Positions 54,928-64,000 of a DNA stretch of 64,000 nt are shown here, in pieces. Source of the DNA: Forficula auricularia (lineage: Eukaryota > Arthropoda > Insecta > Dermaptera > Forficulidae). The notes under the pieces are model-generated. The model was not told the origin of the DNA. It saw nothing but the letters and a program-made list of their open reading frames with translations, and did no database searches. The position numbers were made by a program, and so were the translations under genes. The stretch spans positions 3,893,101 to 3,957,100 of the forward strand of contig JALMQS010000828.1 in assembly GCA_024734495.1 (NCBI GenBank), in the 5' to 3' direction. How positions within the stretch are numbered: the first letter of the stretch is position 1; each line of letters begins with the position of its first letter.

Positions 54928-55977
54928 TGGCATCGAATTCAGAGACAGAACATTCAGAACATTTCGTTATTCAGCAACAAATAACAAAGGTGTGCTTACT
55001 TAATTAATAAATAAATGAAAATGAAATGAAAATAAATAAAAGAATATTGCAATAATTCTACTAATTTATTTATTATATTTCCAGCTAATAGAAGAAAATA
55101 ATCAATTAAAAAAAATCTACTAAAGGTAAGCGTTATATATTAATCGTGGGTGTATGTGTAAAATCCTCGTGAATCCCTAATTGATTTCATAACTAATTCC
55201 TATAATTTATTTATTTATTTAATTAATTGAATTTTATTATTTATTTATTCTATTTAAGGAAATAAAAATTAAAGAAGAAGAAAAAATTCCTTGGAATTTG
55301 ATTTCCAACGAGGATTTGATGAATTATTATTAAAATATCTAAGATTATTTATTTATTTATTATTAGAGTATCTATTAGTTAGATATTTATATAATATACT
55401 GAGTAAAACATTGTATAAATTCATATACTGTTTTTTCTCAAATTCAAAAATATTTCCAAACAAGTTTGTTCAGTACCCACCTCTCCATCCCCTCCTCGAT
55501 TAGCACTCATGGATTTAATTTTAACATTTTTTTATTTTATTTTCTTTGAAGGAAAGAAATACGAAAAAAAGCCGAGTACCAAAAAAGGTATCGGGAGCGT
55601 GAAAAAAAAAACAAGGTACGGTATATAATTTATATACCGTATATTATATATATTATAATATTTTGCAGTGTAATTTTAAATACGACTGTAAAGTTAGTAG
55701 ACATCAGACGAGAAATTAATGATTTTATAATCAATTTCAGTATCGGAGAAAAATATAAAAAAAAAACAAGTAGGCAATATCAACAAGAGTATCGACAAAG
55801 AATAAAAGAAAAAAATACAAAAGATCCAAGGTATGGTATGAAAATTATATACATTTTTAATAAATTTATTATTACCATTAATAACTGTAATTAATTTTAG
55901 TACTTACTACTATCGATGCTGTTTTCTCGAGATATTTGGCAAAAATCGAATCACAAATATATATATCTTATTTTAGT
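54928..55977 (+). CDS. Candidate multi-exon small gene, unknown function
   Basis: Segments bounded by good GT-AG sites are: 54928-54990 (starts MASNSETEHSEH, donor after acaaag); 55085-55125 (LIEENNQLKK...); 55552-55615; 55741-55830; and 55901-55977 with a stop. A single open frame runs through the last three, joined in phase: ...EKKPSTKKGIGSVKKKTS, IGEKYKKKTSRQYQQEYRQR, IKEKNTKDPSTYYYRCC to a TAG. Joining them to exon 2 in frame needs one base less in an A8 run at about 55108-55115. Either a homopolymer error or a real frameshift is therefore present. A polyadenylation signal aataaa occurs at about 56106. The product would be short, lysine-rich and partly coiled-coil-like; no family is recognised. 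It may be a pseudogene or a mobile-element gene. Confidence 0.35.
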
Positions 55978-56110
55978 TACCATAAAGCTATAGTTTCTAT
56001 GATAGAACATAATTAGGCTTAATTATTATTATTCATATAAATACCTGTTTCTTTTTGTATATTATTATTATTATATATTATATATTTTTATAAATCATTG
56101 TAAATAAAAT

Positions 56111-57103
56111 AAAGGTGTTAAGATAATTTTATAAAGTAGTTTCTTTGCTTTTTATCGATAAAAAAATCATAATAAAAAATGTATACCCGAATAATTATTT
56201 TTCTTTATACCTAGAATAGAACTTAAAATTAATATTTTTAAAATAAGGAACTTCGTTCCTATCCGGTGTCCTACGACACAGATCGACTTTTTTAGATATT
56301 AAATCAAATTTAGGGGAAGATTATAAGCCCTCTTGACTAAAATGTGGATGGAAAATAATTAGATGGTTAGATAGAAAATACGATTTAATATCTAGATATG
56401 CATTTTGAAGACAATTTTTTAAAATATTGAAAATTCCTTCTCCACCCACTTGGGAAGAGAATCAGTTCACTTGTGAGAGCTGCCTAAATAAGGAGAGGGA
56501 ACTTGGCAGAGAATCATTCCATGCTAAACTCTCGCCCAGGCAACACCGCTAGAAATTCTACAAGGCTTTATAGAAATGGATTCAGTTAAGCATTTCTCAT
56601 CTTAGACTAATTATAATCAACCACTAACATTTTTCATAATGTTTTGAATCAAATTAAATGTCTTTTTCATTAAAAATCATTAACTCAATTTTACCCCTCC
56701 CCTCATCCAAAATTCACCAAATTTTTCACTTAGTTTTTTTTCAAACATGATTTTTTTCGTGTGTATCTGGGTTTCGATACGAACGATAAATAAAAATCTG
56801 AAAATCTTGGAAAAAATTCGTAATGCTGTTAAATGCTTGTAATATTAACACCAAAGTTATTTTGGGGATAGTGGAGCTGATTGCCGCTCCAAAAAATGGG
56901 TAACAAATTGAAGTATAGGTCGGTGGGAAAATTTAATTTTACTAGACTATAACTAGACTCTCTATCTGGGATTGTACTAAACAGATAGCTAACAGAGAAG
57001 GTTGGTAATGCGCTGTTCAAATCAAGATTGAATGAATCAATATATATGGTATTTTAATTACAAATATTTATTACCAAAGTTGTAAAAAATTAAAATGTAA
57101 AAA
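56111..57103. other. Non-genic stretch
   Basis: Includes a fragment (56745-56790) resembling 36205-36290. A reverse-strand frame at 56829-57020 has no known domain. Confidence 0.4.
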
Positions 57104-57194
57104 TATTGATTGAACTAATCTTTGGCTATTATAGACATTATTTCTATAATAGCTATTAATAATGCTATTAATAGCCAAAGATTAGTTCAATCAA
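57104..57194. repeat. Hairpin with 26-bp perfect arms
   Basis: ttgattgaactaatctttgg...ctatta pairs with taatag...ccaaagattagttcaatcaa. The loop contains another short attatagacatt / aataatgct palindrome. Confidence 0.8.
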
Positions 57195-58563
57195 GATGGG
57201 ACATAATTGATTAAAAGATTAATTAAATAACTACTATCAAAATATGTTTTTAAATTAGATAATTTTGCCATATTTTGCCTAAAGGAGGACGTACAAAGTG
57301 TTGAACTGTCTTGTTTCAAACTAAACGTAGCAAGGGCATTTAGTAGAGAGTTGATATTTTATTTGGTAAAGATCAACAGAGCAAAAATGTTTATTTTGAC
57401 AACTTATTCGGATATTAATTAGGTAAAATCTTTGATCTAAAGATCAAAAGAGTCAAAAACGCACGCAAGTTAAAATCCAGATTATAACATAATTTAAATT
57501 TAATTCAATTGGACTTCAAAATTAAATATTGGACTACATTTCAAAAAAAAAAAAAAAAAAAATTGTTAATACTCTTAGTATTTCAGATAAGTAAAAATCA
57601 ATAAAAATATGGAAAATTCGGATTGATGGCTAAGATTCAGAATTAAATTAAAGGAATATAATCGCTGTGTTGGTTATTTGATTGGTATTATTAATCACTT
57701 TTTTGAACTTTCTCATGTTCAGTTCATTGTTAATTTATTTGTACTTTATATTTATATTTCATTCAACTCAAAAAACTTCAAGATATGCACTTATATAACG
57801 TTATCCATTAAGGAAAACAAATCTATCAATGTTTAGAGTCTAGAGTCAACCAGGCTGGGATAACGCCCTTAGTATAATTGCGTCGGTAGCAATATAAGAT
57901 AAAGGCTAGTTATTATTACTTATGTTAATTTGTAGACAATTATTTTTCAAAATATAAGTCACAGCCTCAATCATATGGAATTCCGAGGTAATACTTCTCT
58001 TATATTTATATCTCCATCAGTAAATAAATAAAATTAAAAAAAAATATTGAACAAAAAATTTTTAACAGAGATTTCCACTCTACTCTGCACCCTCATCACA
58101 ATCTAAACATCAAATTCTCAAACCCAAACAACCCTTATACTCACTTAACACCTTTATCAATTAAAATTTATTTGTCAAGTGTTATTTTTTTATTTTATTA
58201 TTATTATTATTATTTTTTTTTTTTAAGGAAATACATTTGCAAGATTTTCATTTGGCGATAGATTTTTCCCTATTAATTTTTTAACGAAAGTATAAATACA
58301 AAATACAATTTTCTCAGAGAGCCTGACTTAAATCATGACCTCCTGATCCCTAGGCAAGTTCTATCTATACCCATTTGGCAAACCTGACCCTCGAAATTTA
58401 AATTTAAACTTAAAAAACACTCTACTAAGCCCCTTCCCGTAGTTGAATCGTCAATTTCCCGCAAATCTCTGCACAAAAGTTGGGAACTACAATCACGGCT
58501 AACAAATATTTTATAATCTTTAACACAACTTCAATATTAAAATATAAAATAAAATCATATTTA
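57195..58563. other. Non-genic AT-rich stretch
   Basis: A-run at 57544-57561 and a (tta)n tract near 58195-58215. No coding or RNA signal recognised. Confidence 0.45.
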
Positions 58564-58903
58564 CAGTAGAACATAGATAATCCGGCACTCGATGGTCCGG
58601 AAGACTCGATTGTCCGGCATGTGTTAGAAATCGATTTTTTTAACCAAATTCGAAAGATTTAGTGCTTGCATCGCTGTTTGAACATTGGAATTTCAGCCAA
58701 CGTGCCCACGCGAAATACACTTTTACTGTTTATACCTTATATGTTAGTATGTAAATAAGGTATACGTTTTTACTCTTTAAATTGTTATTACTGACATATT
58801 TTCTTGTTCAAGTAAGTTTTTTTAAAGATCTCAATAATACTGTAAAATCGGTAATCCGGGATTGGCAGATCCCCAAGTGTGCCGGATTATCGAGGTTCTA
58901 CTG
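58564..58903. mobile_element. Tigger/pogo-type MITE, 340 bp
   Basis: Starts cagtagaacatagataatcc and ends ggattatcgaggttctactg, the Tc1/mariner Tigger-type terminal inverted repeat, with ta on both sides (58562-58563 and 58904-58905). Secondary ccgg-rich blocks sit near both ends. No transposase remains. Confidence 0.88.
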
Positions 58904-59252
58904 TATTATTATTATTTTTTATTTATTTTTTTCAAAGTACAACAAAAAGTAGAAAATAAATTATTTTTCAATACATTCCCAAATAATTCTTACTCGCATG
59001 TCTAATAATTAAATTGTGAAGCTTTCAACTTTTGGAATTTAATTAAAATCATAAGCGCCCATCCTTTTATTTTTAGTCACGAAATCATGAACATTTTTAA
59101 AGTACTTAAGAATTTATTTTCTACATTTTAGTGCGTTTTAATATAAAATAATGTTTTTTAAAGTTTCTTTATTCTATTGTTAAATTTAATTTGTTAGTGA
59201 ATATTTTTTACTTGGCAGTCAAATTACTCAGTCTATTTGGTATTATTCCGGA

Positions 59253-59645
59253 GTGCAAATTGATCTCCTTCACACGGTTCACTTAATATTAAACGATTCG
59301 CAACGACTTAGGCAGGCAAGCGGTAGCATCTCCTGGTCCGAATCGAATTGCCACCCCCGAGGCCTGCCACCCCTGAGGCTTGCGGTTCTTCGGCTTTCTC
59401 GGGGCTTCAATTGCTCCCTCGACAGAGGAAGGGAGCCTCAAGAGGCACCCACCGACTGCCTCTTGACTTTTCCAAATCCACAGTGTAGGGAGAGGCACTT
59501 GGGAATCCCAATCGAACCCGACATGTTGATTGAGATGTTGATTTCCCAGTGATTTTTTATTCGACATTTCGTTCTCATCCAGATGGACATTGGAGAACCA
59601 TCCTGGGTTCAACGGTTCAAATCGAAAGTTGAGCGAATTTTTCAT
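59253..59645. other. GC-rich patch with open frames on both strands
   Basis: 59310-59530 is strongly GC-rich within AT-rich DNA and contains a plus frame of 99 codons (59253-59552) and a minus frame of 118 codons (59289-59645). Neither has a recognised domain. Internal repeats (gaggcctgccacccctgaggc; ctcgacag...gaggaagggagcctcaagag) are visible. It could be a repeat, captured exon or decayed gene; I cannot choose. Confidence 0.3.
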
Positions 59646-59962
59646 TATTATGGTATTATGGCAAGAATAAAATGAACTCGAGTGTATCTACATAGCAAAA
59701 ACGTACTTATCCATTATGATTTAATATTTGAATTGGAATCGAGATAAAGAATTAAAAAGTACGAACAAATAATAAATGACTCTCATAAGTGAAAAATGAA
59801 GTTTTGTAATATTTACATATGCAGGTAAAATGTTTTCATCTGATGTCAGCAGAAACTATAGAGAAGACGATTAAATAATATAAGCTTAGTACTTTTTTTT
59901 AAGAAATCGTTGTAAAGAAGTGCTTGAGAAGAACCAGAATTTATGTCTTAATACAGTCTTGC

Positions 59963-60111
59963 CGAGGGGTGAACAGCGATTGGAATTAGGTGTACACGTC
60001 TTTGGAATTATTTTGGAATTCATTAGATAATGACCCTTAATCTATTGTCTTCTACTTGGAAATGAAAGTGGAAGTAGGTGTACACGATTTTAGGTCGCGG
60101 TTCACCCCTAG
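59963..60111. mobile_element. hAT-type MITE, 149 bp
   Basis: Starts cgaggggtgaacagcga and ends tcgcggttcacccctag. Flanks agtcttgc (59955-59962) and actcttgc (60112-60119) match at seven of eight bases. Inner aggtgtacac repeats are inverted. It sits just upstream of the LINE coding remnant. Confidence 0.8.
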
Positions 60112-60160
60112 ACTCTTGCATATCCGAAGCGAAGAGGCAAGAGACGAAGGTGTCTAGTAC

Positions 60161-61107
60161 ATGGGAATTGAACGATATAGAAGACATGAGAAAGAAGAAA
60201 GCAATAACCAATCAATAGTAAAGATTGATGAAATCAAGAGTAACCTAACAACTGTGAACACTGATATTCCTCAGGGAACTGTATTAGGCCCTTTGCTATT
60301 AATTTTATATATAAATAATATTTTCTCTATTAAGACAAATGGATTATCCTTTTGTTTTGCAGATGACACTGCCTTTATCTTTTCGGGCGACTGTTTTAAT
60401 AACTTGACAAAAACTGTTTCTGATGATTTTGGATTGGTTAAGAAATATCTTAATACCAATTTTCTTTCTATAAACATTCAGAAAACTTCATTGGTTTCCT
60501 TCTCGAATGGTGAGAGAAAGTGCTCCTCCAAGAGCACACCTCACATCACTCTCCACTCTATCAATTGTACTGTCTCTCAGGAATGTTCATGCCAAGTCTT
60601 GAAGTTTGTAAATGAATGTAAATATCCGGGAATTATTTTCGATTCCAAAATGAGCTTCAAGACACATATTTGGAAATTAACTAACAGTATCAGAAAACTC
60701 TTTTATAAATTTAAGATTCTGAGAGGCATTCTTAGTTATGAAGTTCTAAGAATGGTCTACTTCTCCTTGTGTCAGTCTTTACTGTTGTATGGGGTTTTGG
60801 TCTGGGGGAATACAAGTGAATTCATTTTAAGGGGTCTTTCTGTTGCTCGGAATATTGTTATTAGGATTATACTAAAAAAGCATCCAATTTTGCCACACTA
60901 GCGTTATATGATGAGTTTAGGGTACTGAATTTAAGACAATTATTCCTATTGAATGCTTGTATTCATTTATATAGAATAAATTGTACAAGACATGCTCAAA
61001 TTGTTGGCCTGAGAATGGCAATAAGTATAGATATAATTATGATCAATTTAGAAATGTTAGACATATAAAGAGTTTTTTAATTAATTCTGGCTTTCTAAGA
61101 ATGTGAT
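60161..61107 (+). pseudogene. Jockey-like LINE reverse transcriptase, 5'-truncated
   Basis: The 246-codon frame at 60161-60901 carries non-LTR RT motifs: DIPQGTVLGPLL, LYINNIF and the catalytic box FADDTAF (about residues 65-71). It continues with ECKYPGIIFDSKMSF and QSLLLYGVLVWGN. The family sequence goes on in another frame (LALYDEFRVLNLRQLFLLNA...) from about 60885, so one frameshift is present; the coding end NSGFLRM is near 61107. The endonuclease and N-terminal RT are absent. The ATG at 60161 is probably not the original start. RT activity is unlikely from this copy. Confidence 0.85.
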
Positions 61108-61460
61108 TTTGTATGACGTTTTTATTTTATTTTATTTTGATTTACTTTATTATATGTTGTTTTACTTTTTAATTTGTCTTTGTTCTTTTATGTCTTTGAT
61201 TTAAAGTAATTTATTAAATTTATGTTTTTGAATTTTTCTGTTAATTTTTCTTAAAATTTAACCCTCGACTCAAGATTAATCTTACAGAGGGTTAAATTTT
61301 ATTTTATTTCATTTTAATATAATACATATAGTTGGGTTCATGATTTGAATTTTGATTCTAATTTTAATTGATAAATATTGTTAAGGTTCAATATGTATTA
61401 ATTATATATGTAAACTGTGTATGTAAACTGAGCCAAATAAATAAATAAATAAATAAATAG
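61108..61460 (+). repeat. LINE 3' UTR, hairpin and (AAAT)n tail
   Basis: Follows the RT remnant. Contains a perfect 14-bp-stem hairpin aaaatttaaccctc / gagggttaaatttt (61253-61266 and 61287-61300) and ends in an (aaat)n microsatellite, the usual tail type of several Jockey-superfamily LINEs. Confidence 0.65.
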
Positions 61461-61539
61461 TAGTAACGGAGATAAACGTACATGCTAATAAACTAGTTTC
61501 ACCAATTTGTCTGTGAAGGTATGATAAGAGGGAAATGGC

Positions 61540-61590
61540 TTGCAAGTTTTGGGGGAATTATTGATTTTATATCATCGGAGAAAATGAAGT
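61540..61590 (-). pseudogene. Tiny LINE fragment
   Basis: gggggaattattgattttat...tcatcgga matches the SDEIKSIIPP-coding block at 21568-21600. Only about 40 bases remain. Confidence 0.45.
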
Positions 61591-61828
61591 GATACATGAT
61601 AGGATCTATAAATAAGACAGCCAAATTTAAGTAAGACTCTCATACCCAAGATAATGTACTTTATATCTTATAAAATACTGGAGATATCAAATTCATTATT
61701 ATTTATTGTTGATAAATAGAAAATAAGGGAATATGTGAAATAATTTTAAGTTAAGACATTTCTGAACTCCAACAAGTAAAGCAAAAAAATCAGCTTATTT
61801 CTAAATAATGAAATCTTTATAGGGATTA

Positions 61829-62244
61829 AGGATGTTACGGAGGTGGGTTTACCGGAGTCGGAACCGGAGATCTTAAATTTGATTTATTGGACCCGGAGCC
61901 GAAGTCGGAGTAGAAGGTAGATATATTTAACTAACTGTTAAGGGCAGGAATAATGAAATAATAGAAATATAATTCAGTAATCAGTCTCTTTAATCAATCA
62001 TATATAAATAATAATACACATACGTAAGTACCATGCAATAATAGAAAAATATGCTGGCGTGAGGGGATTCCCCGACTGACAAGTAAAAACTTGTAGGTGC
62101 GCGCTCTGGCTGGCCGCGGTCGAATCTTTCAATCTTCGTTACAACCTCCGATTCAAAATTATCGGAACCGAAGTCGGAGTCGGAGATGTAAGGTCCTGAA
62201 GTTCCGAACTTTCGGAGTCGGAGTCGAAGCTCCGTAACATCCCT
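61829..62244. mobile_element. TIR element with cggagtcgg repeats (hAT-like MITE)
   Basis: The ends aggatgttacggag and ctccgtaacatccct form an inverted repeat. Both arms continue with purine-rich ggagtcggaaccggag-type simple repeats in mirrored orientation. The target duplication is ambiguous (an agggat occurs on both sides, offset). Non-coding. Confidence 0.6.
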
Positions 62245-62527
62245 AAAAGGGATATTTCACAAGCCATGATAAAAATATATTTTTATTTTTAATCCCACAA
62301 AAAATTCAACCCTATCCAAAATAATAATTATAATCATTATATTAATAGGATCTTTTATTTCAGAAAAAATATATATCTGTGACACAGTGATTCATAGCAC
62401 TCAATAATAAGGGTCAAATAAATAGAGCTGTAGAAAATACTACTTATAGCCATCTTCGACTTATAGTAAGTTGACTGAAGATGACTAGCCTTAGAATAAA
62501 TATTGCCTTAAGATAACAGTCATTTAT

Positions 62528-62745
62528 TTTTTAATTTTCGGCCCTTCTTGCCATCAGCCAATTTACGATGATATTATTAATTTAATTTTAACAATGTTTC
62601 ACTATAAACCAACACCACGTTCCCTAAATTTGATTATTAATTTATGTCTTCTATGTAGGTATCAAATTTTTAACCGGCTGCCTTCGAACCCGGGTCTACT
62701 TGATTAGCAGGCTGGTACGGTAACTCCTCGGCTAACCCGACCCCA
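62528..62745 (-). mobile_element. tRNA-Ser-like SINE, reverse copy
   Basis: On the minus strand the head ggggtcgggttagccgag, tgctaatcaagtagacccgg and gttcgaag is followed downstream by the same tail as at 25350 (aaattggctgatggcaagaa, gggccgaaaat). It is longer than the 25350 copy, with extra internal sequence. Confidence 0.75.
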
Positions 62746-62760
62746 TTTTTTTGCTTTGAG

Positions 62761-62945
62761 TGAACACAATCCGACCGTTTGTGAAAGGTATACAGATGAA
62801 ATTTGATTTCGTATAAGTATAAGTAATAAGGGATCGATTTTCATATAATTCTTGCATTTTTGACGTTTTGATTATTTTTTTCGATTATTATTGGTAACCA
62901 TTGCTGAAGACATGGAGGAATCTACTTAAGATCACAGTAAGTTTT
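62761..62945 (+). repeat. gagtgaacaca repeat plus one satellite unit
   Basis: A block gagtgaacaca...aaatttgatttcgtat occurs at about 62757 and again at 62951-63023 (the latter interrupted by a SINE). Between them lies one unit of the 119-bp family (ggtaaccattgctgaagaca, tggaggaatc) at 62860-62945. Confidence 0.6.
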
Positions 62946-63023
62946 TGGCCTTGAGTGAACACAAGGCAACACATCTAACCGTTAGCTGATATGTCAAAAA
63001 TATTCCGAAATTTGATTTCATAT

Positions 63024-63264
63024 CTTCTTCTTCAAGTGCCATTCTCGATCCCGAGCGTCGTCGATTACTCTAGGGAGTGGAGAGTATCCTCTCCATTGTA
63101 ATTTTCCTTGTGAAATTTTTCACGGGGGTGGTTTCACATTGTCTTCCCCCGAAGGAATCAGATTATAGCCAGTAAAATATTTGCAGACAGTTTGGCTTGA
63201 ACCCGAGCTAGCTTGATTAGAAGGCATGCCATAACCACTCGGCCAACCTGACCCCTTGGACCCC
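63024..63264 (-). mobile_element. tRNA-derived SINE, reverse, 12-bp TSD
   Basis: On the minus strand an A-box-like ttggccgagtgg, ccttctaatcaagc and a B-box-like gggttcaagcc are followed by a long body ending cacttgaagaagaag. Identical flanks ttgatttcatat at 63012-63023 and 63265-63276 mark the insertion. The element splits a repeat whose undisturbed copy is at 62757. Confidence 0.85.
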
Positions 63265-63837
63265 TTGATTTCATATAAGTAATTATAATTAATATTTATA
63301 TAAATTTCAAAATTCTCGTATCAAACTCAAGTGTTTTTCAAGCGATCTAAACACCCCGAGTGTTCGAACACAAAAGTAAGAGAGTCCTTTTGTGGCTGCA
63401 AGAGGGGGTTTGTCTGTACATTAGTAGTGCATTTGGCCGGCATTGTGGCCGTCACTCACCATATCCCTCAATCTTCTGTAGAGGGAGGCGTCAGAGCATT
63501 TCATTCTTCTTATTGGATTGCCAGTGGTCCATTAGCGTCAAAGTTTTGATCCAATAGAAAGAAAATAATGGATGTATAACACATATATTTTTGTTGGCTA
63601 TACAAATAAAATAAAATATTTTCAATTATCCCTACAGAATGAATAACAGCAAGTGTAAAAATCTTAGGGAAACTGTTGTAAAGAACATTTTATGCAAAAA
63701 AATGTTATATGAGCAATGAACATAAATCCCATATTGCAATTTTTATTTAAATTGGTGTACTTATCAAGTGTCATAAGTTATTAGTCGTGTATAAATTTTA
63801 ATTCTATTTAAATAAAGAAAGTGGGTGTAAATTAAGA

Positions 63838-64000
63838 GTGTCGCAAAATAATATTTTAATGGTTAATTTCTCGTCTACGGTAAGTCGCAGAGCTTTGGAA
63901 TTTGAAACTTAAGCTATCTAGAGGCTAGAAGAAGTACCTCAAGATTTTGGCAAAAATCGAAGAACCAGAAGTTGATGCTTATTTGAAGATTTTTGGTATT
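63838..64000 (+). repeat. Dispersed repeat, copy 2 (runs off the window)
   Basis: Ordered matches to 26759-27050: gtgtcgcaaaat, tacggtaagtcg, tttgaaacttaagctat, agtacctcaa, cgaagaacc. Non-coding. Confidence 0.65.

Noticed and set aside
55260..55335. Additional exon between 55125 and 55552 in the candidate gene
   Set aside because: An acceptor (ctatttaag) is present, but the only open phase reaches a stop before any GT donor, so it cannot be internal.
60161..60901. Intact reverse transcriptase gene starting at the ATG
   Set aside because: Homology begins internally and continues out of frame past the stop; it is a 5'-truncated, frameshifted LINE.

Overview
The window reads as nuclear DNA of an animal, most likely an arthropod. 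It is strongly AT-rich, has no operons or dense coding, and shows GT-AG introns, tRNA-derived SINEs and a repeat mix (BEL/Pao, Helitron, Helentron-like, hAT, Tigger, several LINE types, Penelope-like ends) typical of arthropod genomes. A copepod is a guess that the sequence alone cannot settle. There is one 100-N assembly gap (8195-8294). I see no confident intact host gene; almost everything recognisable is mobile DNA at different stages of decay.

Layout. 0-8 kb: a large foldback element, a decayed hAT transposase, a hAT MITE with a perfect 8-bp target duplication, a PIF/Harbinger-like hairpin MITE, a second large foldback and a decayed SINE. 8.6-17.6 kb: a degenerate Helitron (TATA-bearing 5' end, Pif1-type helicase with one phase-0 intron and two frameshifts). 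A very young BEL/Pao element (11001-17419) is inserted in its 3' part, with two 1627-bp LTRs and a 5-bp target duplication. The BEL keeps gag and protease but has lost reverse transcriptase, RNase H and most of integrase. 18-25.5 kb: a Helentron-like element, LINE remnants, a 242-bp tandem duplication, a foldback carrying hammerhead-like motifs, and a SINE with target duplication. 26-36 kb: a dense run of palindromes, several with hammerhead-like cores, including a foldback nested in the arm of a larger palindrome. 36.9-37.9 kb: a hAT MITE and a G-rich Helitron end. 39-48 kb: SINE heads, an RTE-like LINE remnant, two hAT MITEs and reverse-strand copies of families seen earlier. 49.5-53.1 kb: two Helentron-like elements in tandem, the second containing an array with exact 119-bp periodicity and an inverted centre. 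53.1-56.1 kb: an inverted SINE pair and a candidate small multi-exon gene. 57-64 kb: palindromes, a Tigger MITE, a GC-rich patch, a hAT MITE, a Jockey-like LINE with RT motifs, and SINEs.

The parts do not form one pathway. The common theme is parasitism and nesting: non-autonomous elements (HINE-like, MITEs, SINEs, the deleted BEL) depend on enzymes encoded elsewhere. The most interesting signal is a hammerhead-ribozyme-like core recurring at the ends of palindromic, Penelope-like repeats. It has paired stem I arms in the best copies and one conserved extra nucleotide before stem II. Next are the regular 119-bp array and an intron in the Helitron helicase bounded by a short direct repeat.
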